NCBI GenBank assembly: GCA_013397695.1 | Contig: VYZI01000384.1 | Coordinates: forward strand, 434,847 to 498,846 | DNA: 64,000 nucleotides | Origin: Centropus unirufus | Lineage: Eukaryota > Chordata > Aves > Cuculiformes > Centropidae | Reading direction: 5' to 3' | In this document: piece after piece, positions 46,740-56,960 of the stretch | Position numbering within the stretch: position 1 is the first letter of the stretch | Layout of the letters: every line of letters begins with the position of its first letter | Translations under genes and position numbers: made by a program | The notes under the pieces: model-generated | Seen by the model: the letters and a program-made list of their open reading frames with translations, nothing else | What the model was told of the DNA's origin: nothing | Database searches by the model: none

Positions 46740-47050
46740 GGGGAGACCATCTTCAGCTTTAGCATCGCATTTTAATATATGAATTAAGCAAAACCACCTC
46801 TCTAGGAGCAGATCATTTAATCGTAAGCATCCTTAGGATTTTTTTAACCCCTTTTTCAATTGACATATTCAAAATATTCAGAAGCCTGTAATTCTGATTG
46901 TCTTTTTCCAGTGGATCAGATAATGTATAATATGAGTGCAATTAATTTTTATTCACTTTCAGCAGCCAGCCAGAAAGGCATAGCAATACTTGCTAAAATC
47001 CCAGTGAATTGCAGAATATTCTTTGTCCCTCCTTGAAAATATAATGAAAA
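46740..47050. other. AT-rich block, candidate conserved non-coding element
   Basis: GATCATTTAATCGTAAGC (46810), TTTCAATTGACATATTC (46855), GCCTGTAATTCTGATTG (46884), GAGTGCAATTAATTTTTATTC (46934) and AGTGAATTGCAG words succeed one another without any repeat or coding signature. Among the more convincing enhancer-like blocks here. Confidence 0.4.
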
Positions 47051-48285
47051 ACCTGGCAAAAGGCGAGCTTATTCGCGACAAGGTCCCACAATTGGGTGAA
47101 CCAAATAAGCTGCTTTCTTCCCTTCCAAGCGTTATTTTAAGCCCGACCTGTGAAAGTATTTACATTTCTCAAAAGGAGGAGGGTTCAATGTGCAGAACTA
47201 CGGCTGCTGGAGCCCTACTGCAGCATAGCCAGGCTTCAGCAAACGCCAGGGAGAGGCACAAGGTCACGACTTTTACATTTATTTCAAAATGTAACAAGGA
47301 ATTACTACACGCACCACTGATACTTGAAAATAACAAAGTGCTGGTAACATTCTTACATATCAGCAGAACCTGTGCTCACAGCGTCGCTATTCAGATGGAG
47401 TATGTATATATTTTAGTATGATTGAAAACTGTTTGCATCCCAAATTTATCAGCATTAGAAAAGATAAGCTGTGTATTTTAAATGCTGGAGCAAGGAGGGT
47501 TGCGGGGGGAATAATCCTTTAGAACTGCTTCCTAGACACGATATTAAATTTAAAAGAAAAAAAGCCCTCATGAAAGTCACTTCATGGAAGCCATTAATGG
47601 ACCAGTGTGACACCTAGTTCATCAAACCGGAGCTCTTTTCCAACCTAGTGGTTCTACGATCATTACCGTGGCTTCTGTAACCTGGAATCCTACCGGGAAG
47701 CATGAAACTCCTCCAAGCTGTTTCAATATACGTACCTAAACCCCTTTCATGTACACAGAAAGCATGAGAAATATCATTCAGCTTTGACTTGCAATGAGAA
47801 AAAAGTAAGTCCTTTCCTGTGCAAATGCAAATATATTTACCATTGCTGTGCCCGACCGAAAGCAATTCTCCACAGAAACGAAGATATATGAAAAGGATGA
47901 AAAAGGGGTCACACGCCAAAAAAGGGGCTGGGCGATATCTGTGCTGCATGACTCTCCACAGCCGGTCCACGAGCCTTATTTCACTGCCTCAGTCACAAAG
48001 TTATTCATTTTGCCAGCACTAAAGGGAAAATGTGAAACACTTCTTCACAGGCAGCAATTTTGATGAAAATGTGAGGAACACGACCAAAGTAAAAGCCGTA
48101 TGAGATCAAAGACCTGCTGGATACCGAGTCGAACAGTTATTTCCGAGCGAGGTACGAGAGCTGGTCATGCATATGGATGATCTCGAGCAAATTAAATGCT
48201 AATCAGGAATGCATCTCAACATTAAAAAATAAATAAAAAAATGAAGCTGTGGGCTGTGAAGTAGGTCTGCAATCCCTCCTGGCCC
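47051..48285. other. Non-coding stretch leading to the CpG island
   Basis: AT-leaning, with an exact octamer ATGCAAAT at 47825-47832 and the CR1 fragment at 47598-47672. An A-rich tract lies at 48220-48241. The 118-codon minus-strand frame at 47614-47970 is partly CR1 antisense and not a gene. Confidence 0.45.
47598..47672 (+). mobile_element. CR1 LINE fragment, 3' tip (about 75 bp)
   Basis: GTTCATCAAACCGGAGCTC is followed by TTTTCCAACCTAGTGGTTC and TACGATCATTA, a good match to the plus-sense 3' end of an avian CR1. The terminal CCAACCTAGTGATTCTATGATT is still readable. Severely 5'-truncated. Confidence 0.8.
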
Positions 48286-48555
48286 CGCGGAGCCTGTCGC
48301 AGCCCGCAGTACGGGTCTCACGCTGCCCGTGCCCGCGGTCCGCACCGACCCGGGCGCGCGTTTTCCCGCGCGCTGCGAGCGGAACCTGCGCGGCGCTCAA
48401 ACCGGGCTGGAACACCCGCTCCGCGCTGCGCGCCCGGCAGAGCGCGGGGACACCCGCCCGAGCCCGCACCCCGCTCACGCGCTTCGATTCCCGCCTGCCA
48501 GGGCCAAGGGAGCGCGGGGCTGCGGCGGGCGGGGCTGCTCCGCGCTGCCTGGCTC

Positions 48556-48586
48556 GGGGCTGCGGGGGCCGCGGGGGCCGCGGGGG
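48556..48586 (+). repeat. GC-rich 9-base tandem repeat forming a G-quadruplex motif
   Basis: Three near-identical 9-base units (CGGGGGCCG type) follow a GGGG. G-runs lie at 48556-48559, 48564-48568, 48573-48577 and 48582-48586, with uniform four-base loops. Regular spacing makes this a strong quadruplex candidate inside the CpG island, and such DNA often stalls sequencing, close to where the gap begins. Confidence 0.65.
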
Positions 48587-48610
48587 CGGACGGCATCCCC
48601 GCATCCCACC

Positions 48611-48620
48611 CTTACGTAAG
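48611..48620. promoter_or_regulatory. CTTACGTAAG palindrome: PAR-bZIP/NFIL3-type site
   Basis: The 10-base perfect palindrome contains TTACGTAA, the published consensus for NFIL3 (E4BP4) and PAR bZIP factors. An alternative reading is that GTAAG on either strand could act as a 5' splice donor of a first exon. It lies inside the strongest CpG island. Occupancy and splicing cannot be judged here. Confidence 0.4.
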
Positions 48621-48762
48621 CGCGAAGGGCGCCGCTCCCCGCAGCGTTCGGGGCTGGGAAGCCGCTCGCCGCGCTCCTTTGCGGCTTGGGGCTTTTTCCC
48701 GTGAAGCCGCCAGAACCCTCGTTCCCGGCAGCGCCCCGCAAAGCCCGCTCGCTGTCGCCGGG

Positions 48763-49644
48763 NNNNNNNNNNNNNNNNNNNNNNNNNNNNNNNNNNNNNN
48801 NNNNNNNNNNNNNNNNNNNNNNNNNNNNNNNNNNNNNNNNNNNNNNNNNNNNNNNNNNNNNNNNNNNNNNNNNNNNNNNNNNNNNNNNNNNNNNNNNNNN
48901 NNNNNNNNNNNNNNNNNNNNNNNNNNNNNNNNNNNNNNNNNNNNNNNNNNNNNNNNNNNNNNNNNNNNNNNNNNNNNNNNNNNNNNNNNNNNNNNNNNNN
49001 NNNNNNNNNNNNNNNNNNNNNNNNNNNNNNNNNNNNNNNNNNNNNNNNNNNNNNNNNNNNNNNNNNNNNNNNNNNNNNNNNNNNNNNNNNNNNNNNNNNN
49101 NNNNNNNNNNNNNNNNNNNNNNNNNNNNNNNNNNNNNNNNNNNNNNNNNNNNNNNNNNNNNNNNNNNNNNNNNNNNNNNNNNNNNNNNNNNNNNNNNNNN
49201 NNNNNNNNNNNNNNNNNNNNNNNNNNNNNNNNNNNNNNNNNNNNNNNNNNNNNNNNNNNNNNNNNNNNNNNNNNNNNNNNNNNNNNNNNNNNNNNNNNNN
49301 NNNNNNNNNNNNNNNNNNNNNNNNNNNNNNNNNNNNNNNNNNNNNNNNNNNNNNNNNNNNNNNNNNNNNNNNNNNNNNNNNNNNNNNNNNNNNNNNNNNN
49401 NNNNNNNNNNNNNNNNNNNNNNNNNNNNNNNNNNNNNNNNNNNNNNNNNNNNNNNNNNNNNNNNNNNNNNNNNNNNNNNNNNNNNNNNNNNNNNNNNNNN
49501 NNNNNNNNNNNNNNNNNNNNNNNNNNNNNNNNNNNNNNNNNNNNNNNNNNNNNNNNNNNNNNNNNNNNNNNNNNNNNNNNNNNNNNNNNNNNNNNNNNNN
49601 NNNNNNNNNNNNNNNNNNNNNNNNNNNNNNNNNNNNNNNNNNNN
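48763..49644. other. Assembly gap of 882 unread bases
   Basis: A continuous run of N occupies the middle of the CpG island. The length is not a round placeholder, so it may be an estimate from read pairs or mapping. Any apparent reading frame crossing it is meaningless. Extremely GC-rich first exons and promoters in bird genomes are often lost this way. Confidence 0.99.
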
Positions 49645-49925
49645 CCCGCCCGGCGCTGGCACCGCCCGAGCCCGCAGCTCCCGCACCGCCCGCAGCGCCG
49701 CTCCCTCCGCCAGCCCCAGGCGCGGGCCGCGTGCGGGCACGGGGAGAGCTGCTGGTACAGCCAAGGGGGGGCAGGAAAACCCGCAGCGACAACAGCGCAG
49801 GGGCAGCAGCGCCTGCCGCGCGCCCCGCACCGGGGCCAAACGCGGGGGCCCCGTCCGACCGCGACCCGCACACAGCGGCGGGGCGGGCCCTGCCGCTCCT
49901 GCCGCCTGCTCGGAATACCAATTCG

Positions 49926-50829
49926 GGCAGCGAAACCCACGGGCTGTGCTGCACTGCACCAAAATGGAAGCAATAAAAAAATAAATAAATAAATAAATAA
50001 AAGAGCTGGGATCATTGATCAGGGAGCTTTATCATCACCGATCGATTTTTTCTTTTAATGAAGTAAAATGTGCACAGGACTAGGATCAATGTAGATTTTT
50101 CTCATGTGAAAGTGCCTTTCTGGGTGGAAAGCTGCAGGCAATTCCATGCTTGCCCGGGCGCTGCGTGCAGTGACTTTGTGTTATATTCAGCTGAGATGTG
50201 TCCCCTTTTCCTTCCCAAGTCTTTGGTGCAAACCGCAGCTCCGAGGAGAGCCGAGTGCAGGCTCGACACGGAACTCACGCAGGGAACGAAACAAGAACCG
50301 CACAAAAAAGTGTTATATTTGAGAGACGTTTTGCTCAAGTCCAGCACCTAATGTCAATGACCTCTACTGCTCTGTCAGAAAAGCAGGAAGGTAAAATTTT
50401 CTTTTCCTTTCTCTTTTTTTTTAGTACAAATTTTAAAGATAATTTGAAAACCAATAGAAGGTTGATTGACACAGTACCAAAATCCATTGAAGAAACTTTT
50501 TTAAACCTGCCTTTCCTGGATGAAGATAAGAACAGTTTAAAGAAATTAAACACAGCATAAAAACTTGTTCCATATGTTTGGCTGTTGCCAGTTTGAGCAC
50601 TGCTGCTCTCCAAGACCGCGTGTCGGACCAGAGAAACTCCAGCCCAAGTATGGAACCATAATGCCTATGTTAGATTTAACCAGGAATACTCTAGTTCTTA
50701 TTTCTGATTAACAGAATAGGCAAGGCAATAAGGAGAGGAGGAAAATAACAAAAGAAAACAAAAATCAGAAGGTAAAAAAATCCTAGTTTGAACTTTTTGT
50801 TATAGACCCAGTCTAAGGGAGCCGTTTCT
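49926..50829. other. AT-rich stretch right of the CpG island
   Basis: An (AAAT)n microsatellite at 49974-50003 opens the stretch. 50030-50120 is AT-rich with ATCATTGATCAGG and CACCGATCGATTT words. 50380-50570 and 50690-50800 are A-rich, with little of the C bias seen elsewhere on the plus strand. The 120-codon frame at 50198-50560 has no family resemblance. No exon is supported. Confidence 0.45.
49974..50003 (+). repeat. (AAAT)n microsatellite
   Basis: About five to six uninterrupted ATAA units plus an A-run just outside the CpG island. Simple repeat, no target-site or transposon tail evident. Confidence 0.9.
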
Positions 50830-51120
50830 CATGTGAATGTTCCCCCTGCTCGTTTACGGGCAGCCCTGCAGAGTGCGCACCACCTCGGCGATGAGGGAGT
50901 CGCTAACCTTGCCCCTGGGCCCCTCTGCCCGGACCCTGCTCCCGGGGCTGGCTGCTCCCGCCGGGGCCGCTCCCGCCTCATCCCCGGGCTGCGGGAGGCC
51001 GGCCTCGCTGGGGGCAGGGCAGCACGCACAGCACTGGCAGCTCCTCGGCGGTTTGAACCGAGAAGCTACGAGCAAAGAGGCTCTCGGATCTGCCCTTAGG
51101 AGAGCTACGCTAACGCTTCC
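50830..51120. promoter_or_regulatory. GC-rich patch with moderate CpG
   Basis: The patch is GC-rich with about 4-6 CpG per 60 bases, lower than the main islands. Frames on both strands stay open (up to 147 codons) without domains. It might be an outlying part of the promoter region around the gapped island. Confidence 0.3.
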
Positions 51121-52139
51121 CAAGCCTTGCTCCCCCAGCACGACTGCGGGGCAGCGCCGGCAGGGAGAGAGGTCCTGCAAGGGGCACCCCGAGACACCAC
51201 GGCCACCCCAGAAAGGGGCCTTCGGCACCAACACTAATGTCCTCAGCTCCGAAGTCAAGGGGCTTTGGTTTATCTTTTAAAAAATAACCGTAAAAAAAGT
51301 GAACTTTTGTGCAACACAAGATGGCTGCAATGTTAGCTGGCGCTTTTGGAGATATTTCATCATAAAATTTAATAGCAAGGCATTGCAAAACAGGATCACA
51401 TCTGCACAGAGCCTCTGCTGAGACCAGGAGCTGCCAGCGCATCTTCATGCCTATCAAAGCGTCCTGTGGCATATCATATAGCTCCAACAGAACAATTTAA
51501 CACATTAACTTGGGGGCAAGGAGTGGAAATGGAGCAGAAAAGAAGCAGAAAAATGGCAAGGAAAACAGAAAAAAATGCTCATTGGAACTAAGTTTTAAAA
51601 ACGCCAGAACAACGGGACACGAACGGAAGGAGACTTTAGCTGTTGAGCTTGAAATGCGACTTGAAAAATTGCTTCTCCAGTAAAACTCGAACTGATAATT
51701 CAGAAAATATTCAGAGGCAAAAGAGTCTCTCTAATTCCTTTGGGGAAAAATTTCATTCCATAAGTGCTGGTGATAGAATCATAAGCACATTTCAAGGTCT
51801 CTATGAGATAATGACAGGAGACGCAGGAACATAATTTTAATTCCTCTTTCAGGATCGTGGGGACCAAGACCTCCTTTTCAGGGAGCGGTCCCACCAGAGG
51901 AGCAGCACTGGAAACCAGCAGCAGATCTCTAACGTTTTTCTAATCACAACCCAGATACTTAAACTGGAACAGCAGACTGGCAGCCTTTCATATTTTTAAG
52001 TCTCATTTGCTACATTTTAAAAACAAGAATTAAATCTGCTTTCAGACTCTGTGTTTCTCCAGTTTTGTAACATTCTGCAGTAATATTTCTGCAAAGAAAC
52101 AGCTTGAATTTCCAAACTGCACAAACATGTTGTTATCCT
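51121..52139. other. Non-coding stretch with an AT-leaning block and YY1-like word
   Basis: AAGATGGCTGC at 51318-51328 matches the YY1 consensus (AAnATGGCnGC). It lies in a 51290-51500 block of unbroken, repeat-free sequence that also leaves a 125-codon minus-strand frame open (51110-51487). That frame is unlike any family I know. 51500-52140 is A-rich and unremarkable. Confidence 0.35.
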
Positions 52140-52330
52140 GGGAAGCAACATGACCTAATAAAAGAAGTAGAGGAGAGGGACCTCAGAGCACTCCACTCAA
52201 GGACTTGCCCTGCTGTTTCTTGACTATGAGTTGTTAGTAGGTCACTTGATCCCACTGTGCTTCAATTTCCCTAACTATAAAATAGGTGTATTCACCAGTT
52301 TAAATTACAGCAGTTATAAGTTGCTGGATT
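52140..52330 (+). mobile_element. Probable MIR/CORE-SINE relic
   Basis: AGTAGGTCACTTGATCCCAC followed by TGTGCTTCAATTTCCCTAACTATAAAATAGGTGTATT follows the best-known MIR core and 3' region (TGACCTTGGGCAAGTCACTT, then CTGTGCCTCAGTTTCCCCATCTGTAAAATGGGGATAA) base for base over about 55 positions with few gaps. The upstream AATAAAAGAAGTAGAGGAGA and GACCTCAGAGCACTCC segments also follow MIR order (near 52157-52195). MIR-type SINEs were active in early amniotes, so in a bird such a copy would be very old. No tRNA-derived promoter remains readable. Identification is from memory of the consensus and needs a repeat search. Confidence 0.6.
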
Positions 52331-54049
52331 GGTTAACCCTTTCCTGCCATCGTGGGAAGGGTGTTGGACATACCTGAGTCTACTCGGTGCAGTACTGAAG
52401 GTTAGGGGATGAGCAGCACGCTTTCAAACACCGAAGCTGATGGCTGCCTTCAACTCTTCTATCGTGCCATTTATTCTACTGTACAAATCATTGCTTGTTC
52501 TGACTGATAAATTATTGCAGTCCCAATCAGCTCACTTCCTAGATCAGAGTCCCAGCTTTCTCCGTATCTGAATGGAAACCTACCAGCCAGGCAGCACAGC
52601 AGTTACCGCCTGTCCTTCCTCTACCATCTGACACCTACGAGCACACAAATTTTTCTTCTTCCAGTCCCCAGCAGCCTTGCCCAAGCAGAGCAGATGTCTC
52701 CAAGGTTGGGCTGGCTCTGCTGTCCTGCCTGCCACAGCATCACTGCTCAGAAAACAAAACCAGACTCTCACACGGGAAGAAAGGTCATGAGACCCCTTCA
52801 AGAAGAACAAAACCTAAGAAAAGCAGAGTTAACTGGAAGAAGCATTAATAAGCCTGAGCTTCCCAATAAAGTTAAGTAAACCTGGCTCCCTGCCCATGCT
52901 GAACCACAGCAATGACAGAGAAGCATCTTAAGTCTCCTCCAGAGCGATCTGTGCCTGCCAGAACAGCATCTGCACCCTCCGATCCAGCTAAACTCAAATC
53001 CACAGCTGAAATCAGCTTCTTCATGAGCTCAACAGCCTAAGATGTTCCTAGGAGAAGGAAAACAGCATTATACAATCATTCCACCTCCCTTTTCGTTTAA
53101 AGACAGGCTCTGCCATATCACATGTGAAAAAACATTTTTTTACGCTCAAAACAAATCTTAGCCAATAAACTGGCCTAACAAGAGTTTTGAAGAATGATCT
53201 TCTGAGGGTGCCACAACTTGAAGGAACTGGAGAATGACAGTCGATATGCTTTGCTTCTAATGCCGGTTCAAACCCTGGAAATGCAGTCGTTCCAACACCA
53301 CTTGTGCCAGCTGCCTTCTAGCCTTAACCCGCCACCACATCATGTGAACCTAACTCATTGGTACTAGTGGCTCGGAAGGAATTTGGGGCTTTCCACCACA
53401 GCAGTTCCCTCCTCTGTGCTCCACAAGGGACTGTTACACTGCCTCGGTCTCCTATCACCATTAGTTTGGTCTTCATGGAGATTGCATGTCCTTAGACAAA
53501 CTGGTAGGATGATCACATTTAAGTTCAAATGATTGGATTCTGTAATTAAAAGGGATTACATTAATTTGCTTCCAACTACAGGTTTCAAACCACCTAACTT
53601 TCAGGGAAGTTGGGAAATAGGGTTGAAACTTTCCATGTAGAGATGGGTTATGTGCACCCACCCCTCTTCCTCACCAAAACCATTCTCCCAGAAAAAAAAA
53701 AAAGAGGAATTTTTTTTGGTGCTTTCTCCTGATCTTTTTTCCCTGATGCAAAATACTACCACAATGTTATAGAGACCGTTTCTCCTTCCTACTGGTTAAT
53801 GCTCTGTAGAGGAAACCACTTATCTCTATTTGAAAAGTATATTCAGAGCCCGAATGCGTGTGAAGGAGCCTCCTTTACTGTGACCGTGCATGTGGCTGTG
53901 ATGCGGATGTGGACCTTGAGTTCCACCGGTTCACAGCGAGGTCACGCTAGGACCTTGGATTGCACCTTCAAGAAGAAATCCGACATCACTCTACTGAAAC
54001 TGCTCAACTGTTACAGTCATATTTCAGGCACATTAAGACAGTAATAAAT
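52331..54049. other. Non-coding stretch
   Basis: No gene or RNA is recognised. An A-run of about 12 lies near 53691-53702. 53330-53470 is neutral and 53500-53620 AT-leaning. Confidence 0.5.
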
Positions 54050-54480
54050 AATATGAGAGAACTAAAGTAAAAATATGGCCAGTTAATAATATTTTTTTTA
54101 AAAAAAAAAGCATCACCCTTTTAAGGTATTCGTTAGGCCATTCATTCTTACATTCATTCATTCCATGTGAAAATCATATGGATTTTCCATACATCCCTTG
54201 ATATCCTTACTGTAAAACTCATTAGACTGACACAACAGCTACCACTGTGGGTTTTTTTATGACTATATCAAATGAATTGACGGCTGTATCAGTATTATTT
54301 GATGCATTAGTATAGTAAAAGCAAATTATTAACTTAAGTAGAAAGAAGAGTAGGACAAGGTTCAATCACTCTCAACAATTAAAAAGGGTTAACACAATTT
54401 TAACCAAACATTTAGGACTTCTGATAGCTCAGCAATACAAGTAGGATACGTATTTCCTAGAAATTAATCACCGTGAGGGA
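54050..54480. other. AT-rich stretch with a T8A10 tract
   Basis: Eight T (54092-54099) run directly into ten A (54100-54109). The rest is AT-rich with ATCAAATGAATTGACGG and TTATTAACTTAAG words. Possibly a regulatory block, possibly only low complexity. Confidence 0.3.
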
Positions 54481-55869
54481 ATTACCTCTGCTGTGTCGAG
54501 GGGGCTTTTCCAATATAAGATAAAGCCTGTGCACAGCTTGTCGGGTGAAGCAGTCTGGCCTGTTAAGCTTTGTTAAGCCGTGGTACCAGTCTGTTCTGCA
54601 AGTGCCAGTGATCTCCCTGCCCAGGGACATGCGCGGCCGGGCAAGCCCAGGCCAGGGGTCACCGAGCGCCCCAGCCTCCTCAGTGCCTGTCCCCAGTTCC
54701 CCATCCCGCCGGGCTCTCCTGCTCCAGGGCCACCAAACCCAGGGAAGAGACACGCACCTATTGATGCTCCTTTGGGTGGAAAGGAGAAACTGGAGCCTCT
54801 CCAGACACCACAAGCTCCTGCCCTGGGCAAACCGGCCCGTTTGTGTCAGCCGAGATCACCAGGATTCCCGGACCGGCTGCCACCACCCTTCCCAGGGGAA
54901 CTCACAGCCCGGCTCTTGTGCCTCTTCTTGTTTTCCTTTCATTTACTCCCAAGGCCCAGAGATTCCATTAAAAACCCCCACATGCTCACATTCCTTTCCT
55001 TCAGAATAGATGCGTGTGTGGACAACCCTTCTATACAGGACTCTTTGATCTTGCTGACCTGACAGGGGCCTACACCGCCCTGTGCGATGCCGTCGTCTCC
55101 AGCCTCTCCTGGAAGATGCTGCTCGCGAGGCACAAAGGGAGCAGAACGGAGCAGGGACCTGCGTGAGGGTTTCAGTGCTGCCTGGCAAACCCGCCATGTG
55201 GCTAACGCGAAACATTTCCTAGCACTTCCCTAAGTGAAATAATCCTTCAAATATGCATTTTTAAAAAATAATCTTTCAGCAGCAACGTTCCTGGGCTGCA
55301 GATCACTACATTTCTCGCTAAAAGAAAAGCTCCATTCTTTCAGAAAGGGTTAAAGACACATATCCGTGTGTTTCTTAGAAAGGAGTCAAGAGGGGATGTG
55401 GGGGCAAATAGTGCAGGGCGGCATCTCCTCTGCCTCCCAGGGGTGCTGTGAAGCAGCCAGGCAGTGGATAAGCACAAGACCAAGGAGGAAGAACCCAAAG
55501 CCCCCATCTCTTATTGTAAGGAGCGCGGATCCCAGCCGGGAGCCCTGACAGGTCTGGACGAGCTCCTGGCTGGATTTCTAACTGCACTTCCTCAGAAGCA
55601 GAATTCTCGCTCTGCTCTTCACTCCAAAAACCCAACAATGCTCACCAAGCAGGAGTCTTTGCAAGGGAGGAAGAAAATGGCAGCTGGTTTTATGCACAAA
55701 GAGGACACTCGGTACGATAAGGGTCATTTCTCTGTGGGTCATTTATCGGCCCACATCAGGGCCCCTGGCAGCCCGCGGGGAGCCAGCCAGGACCAGCAGC
55801 CCGGAACCCAAGGCCTCCACAACTTGTCTCTCTGGTGACCACCACCTTTTCCTCACGCTAATTCATGGA
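54481..55869. other. GC-rich then neutral non-coding stretch
   Basis: 54560-54900 leaves overlapping frames open on both strands (up to 160 codons) without recognisable domains. 55230-55360 is AT-rich, the remainder neutral. No repeat family is recognised. Confidence 0.5.
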
Positions 55870-56249
55870 CGTGACCTCTTTGCAAGGCCTTTGCTCCACA
55901 GAAATCCATCGGATGCCATAACGTCCAGCAATAAAACTGCAGGCGCTGCTGAGGCTGCACAAACCACTGTACCACTTGTTTCCTAGCACAAGCCCTTTCC
56001 TGAGGAGTATGGGAAGATCAAGCTGACATCCAGGTCACCAGAAACATATAAAGAATGGGAGAAAATAGAAATAAAAGTAAATTACTAGTAAATAAATACA
56101 AAAGCCTCCCTGGAAGGCTGAGAGAATAATAGGCAATGTTCATTGAAGTCACTGCAAAAAAAAGAGAAGGGGGGGGGGGAGACGGCCTGAAGCACTTGTA
56201 AACCAGTCAAAGCCAGAAAAGCATCGCTCTTCTCCCCCTTGAACTGGTA
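55870..56249. other. Non-coding stretch with a G homopolymer
   Basis: Eleven consecutive G lie at 56169-56179 within a purine-rich tract. Otherwise nothing is recognised. Confidence 0.5.
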
Positions 56250-56960
56250 GGAGCTGGTTCACACAGAGGCTGTTAAGGGGCTGATAATTTAAGACCATTG
56301 AGCATTCATCTGTCATTTCAGCTTAATAATTTTGAAAGCAACCAGCATCATCAGATAAGCAGCTGTTACTCAAATTCGACTTGAAATAGCGTTACTTCTT
56401 AGAAACTCCTGGTTTTGGAAGGATTCCTTAATGATCGCTGTATACAAATAGGCACTGTTTTTTACCCAACATTGTCCCATGAAGATGAACTGCATACCTT
56501 TGTGATATATCTCGTCATTTTGTTGTCTGAGTCAGACATTCCTGCTCTAAAAATACACAGCTTATAGAGTTCTTTCCAAAAGCTCAAGGAAAAGAAGATA
56601 ATCAGCAATGCATATGCTTTTATATCATTTGTATACAATGAAACGACACAATTACATTCAAAGCTAGGATTAAGACCTATATTTCTGATGTCAGTGATGT
56701 CAGTTGACCTTGAGGATAAAAATAAATGCTGTAGGCCTGCATTGTGTCCTCAGATTAGTTCACAAAAAACTCCTAAATGTTCTGTGCTTACATACCAAAA
56801 AACAGTTAAATATGGATATTCCATATTAATTATATTTAATACTCCTAACTTTGATTTGTGGAGGGGAAAATTAGGTTTCCTGAGAGCTGCTCTGGCTTCT
56901 AAACATCATCTTATTCACAAGTAACAGAGATGCTTACAGCATTATATTTAGATAAAGTAG
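56250..56960. other. AT-rich block, candidate conserved non-coding element
   Basis: TGATAATTTAAGACCATTGAG (56282), CAGCTTAATAATTTTGAAAG (56320) and CATCATCAGATAAGCAGCTG (56346) form a strong enhancer-like run. Further right, TGATGTCAG is directly duplicated at 56686-56694 and 56695-56703, and AATTATATTTAATACTCC lies near 56827. No coding or repeat signature. Confidence 0.4.

Larger units (their letters stand above)
48290..49925. promoter_or_regulatory. Strong CpG island interrupted by an assembly gap
   Basis: Left of the gap I count 79 CpG in 522 bases (48241-48762), a density showing almost no CpG depletion. The right flank (49645-49920) is similar. GC boxes are present on both sides (GGGCGGGGC at 48527-48535 and GGGGCGGG at 49880-49887), with a TTACGTAA palindrome at 48612-48619 and a G-quadruplex motif at 48556-48586. 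This is the best promoter and first-exon candidate in the window. Frames run open through it on both strands only because islands lack stop codons and the gap is unread. None gives a recognisable protein. The direction of transcription is not determined. Confidence 0.75.

Noticed and set aside
48203..49954. Minus-strand open frame of 583 codons
   Set aside because: It crosses 882 unread bases, and the readable parts are Ala/Gly/Arg/Pro-rich CpG-island translation with no domain. Several other frames on both strands are equally open.
51110..51487. Minus-strand frame of 125 codons considered as a real exon
   Set aside because: The translation looks less GC-driven than others, but I recognise no family and no convincing exon borders. 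The block is better treated as possible regulatory DNA.
51765..51800. GATAGAATCATAAG word as a further CR1 terminus
   Set aside because: Only the short AGAATCAT word matches. The neighbouring bases do not continue into CR1 sequence.
53220..53300. tRNA-like T-loop word GGTTCAAACC
   Set aside because: There is no matching A box, acceptor stem or anticodon arm at the required distances.
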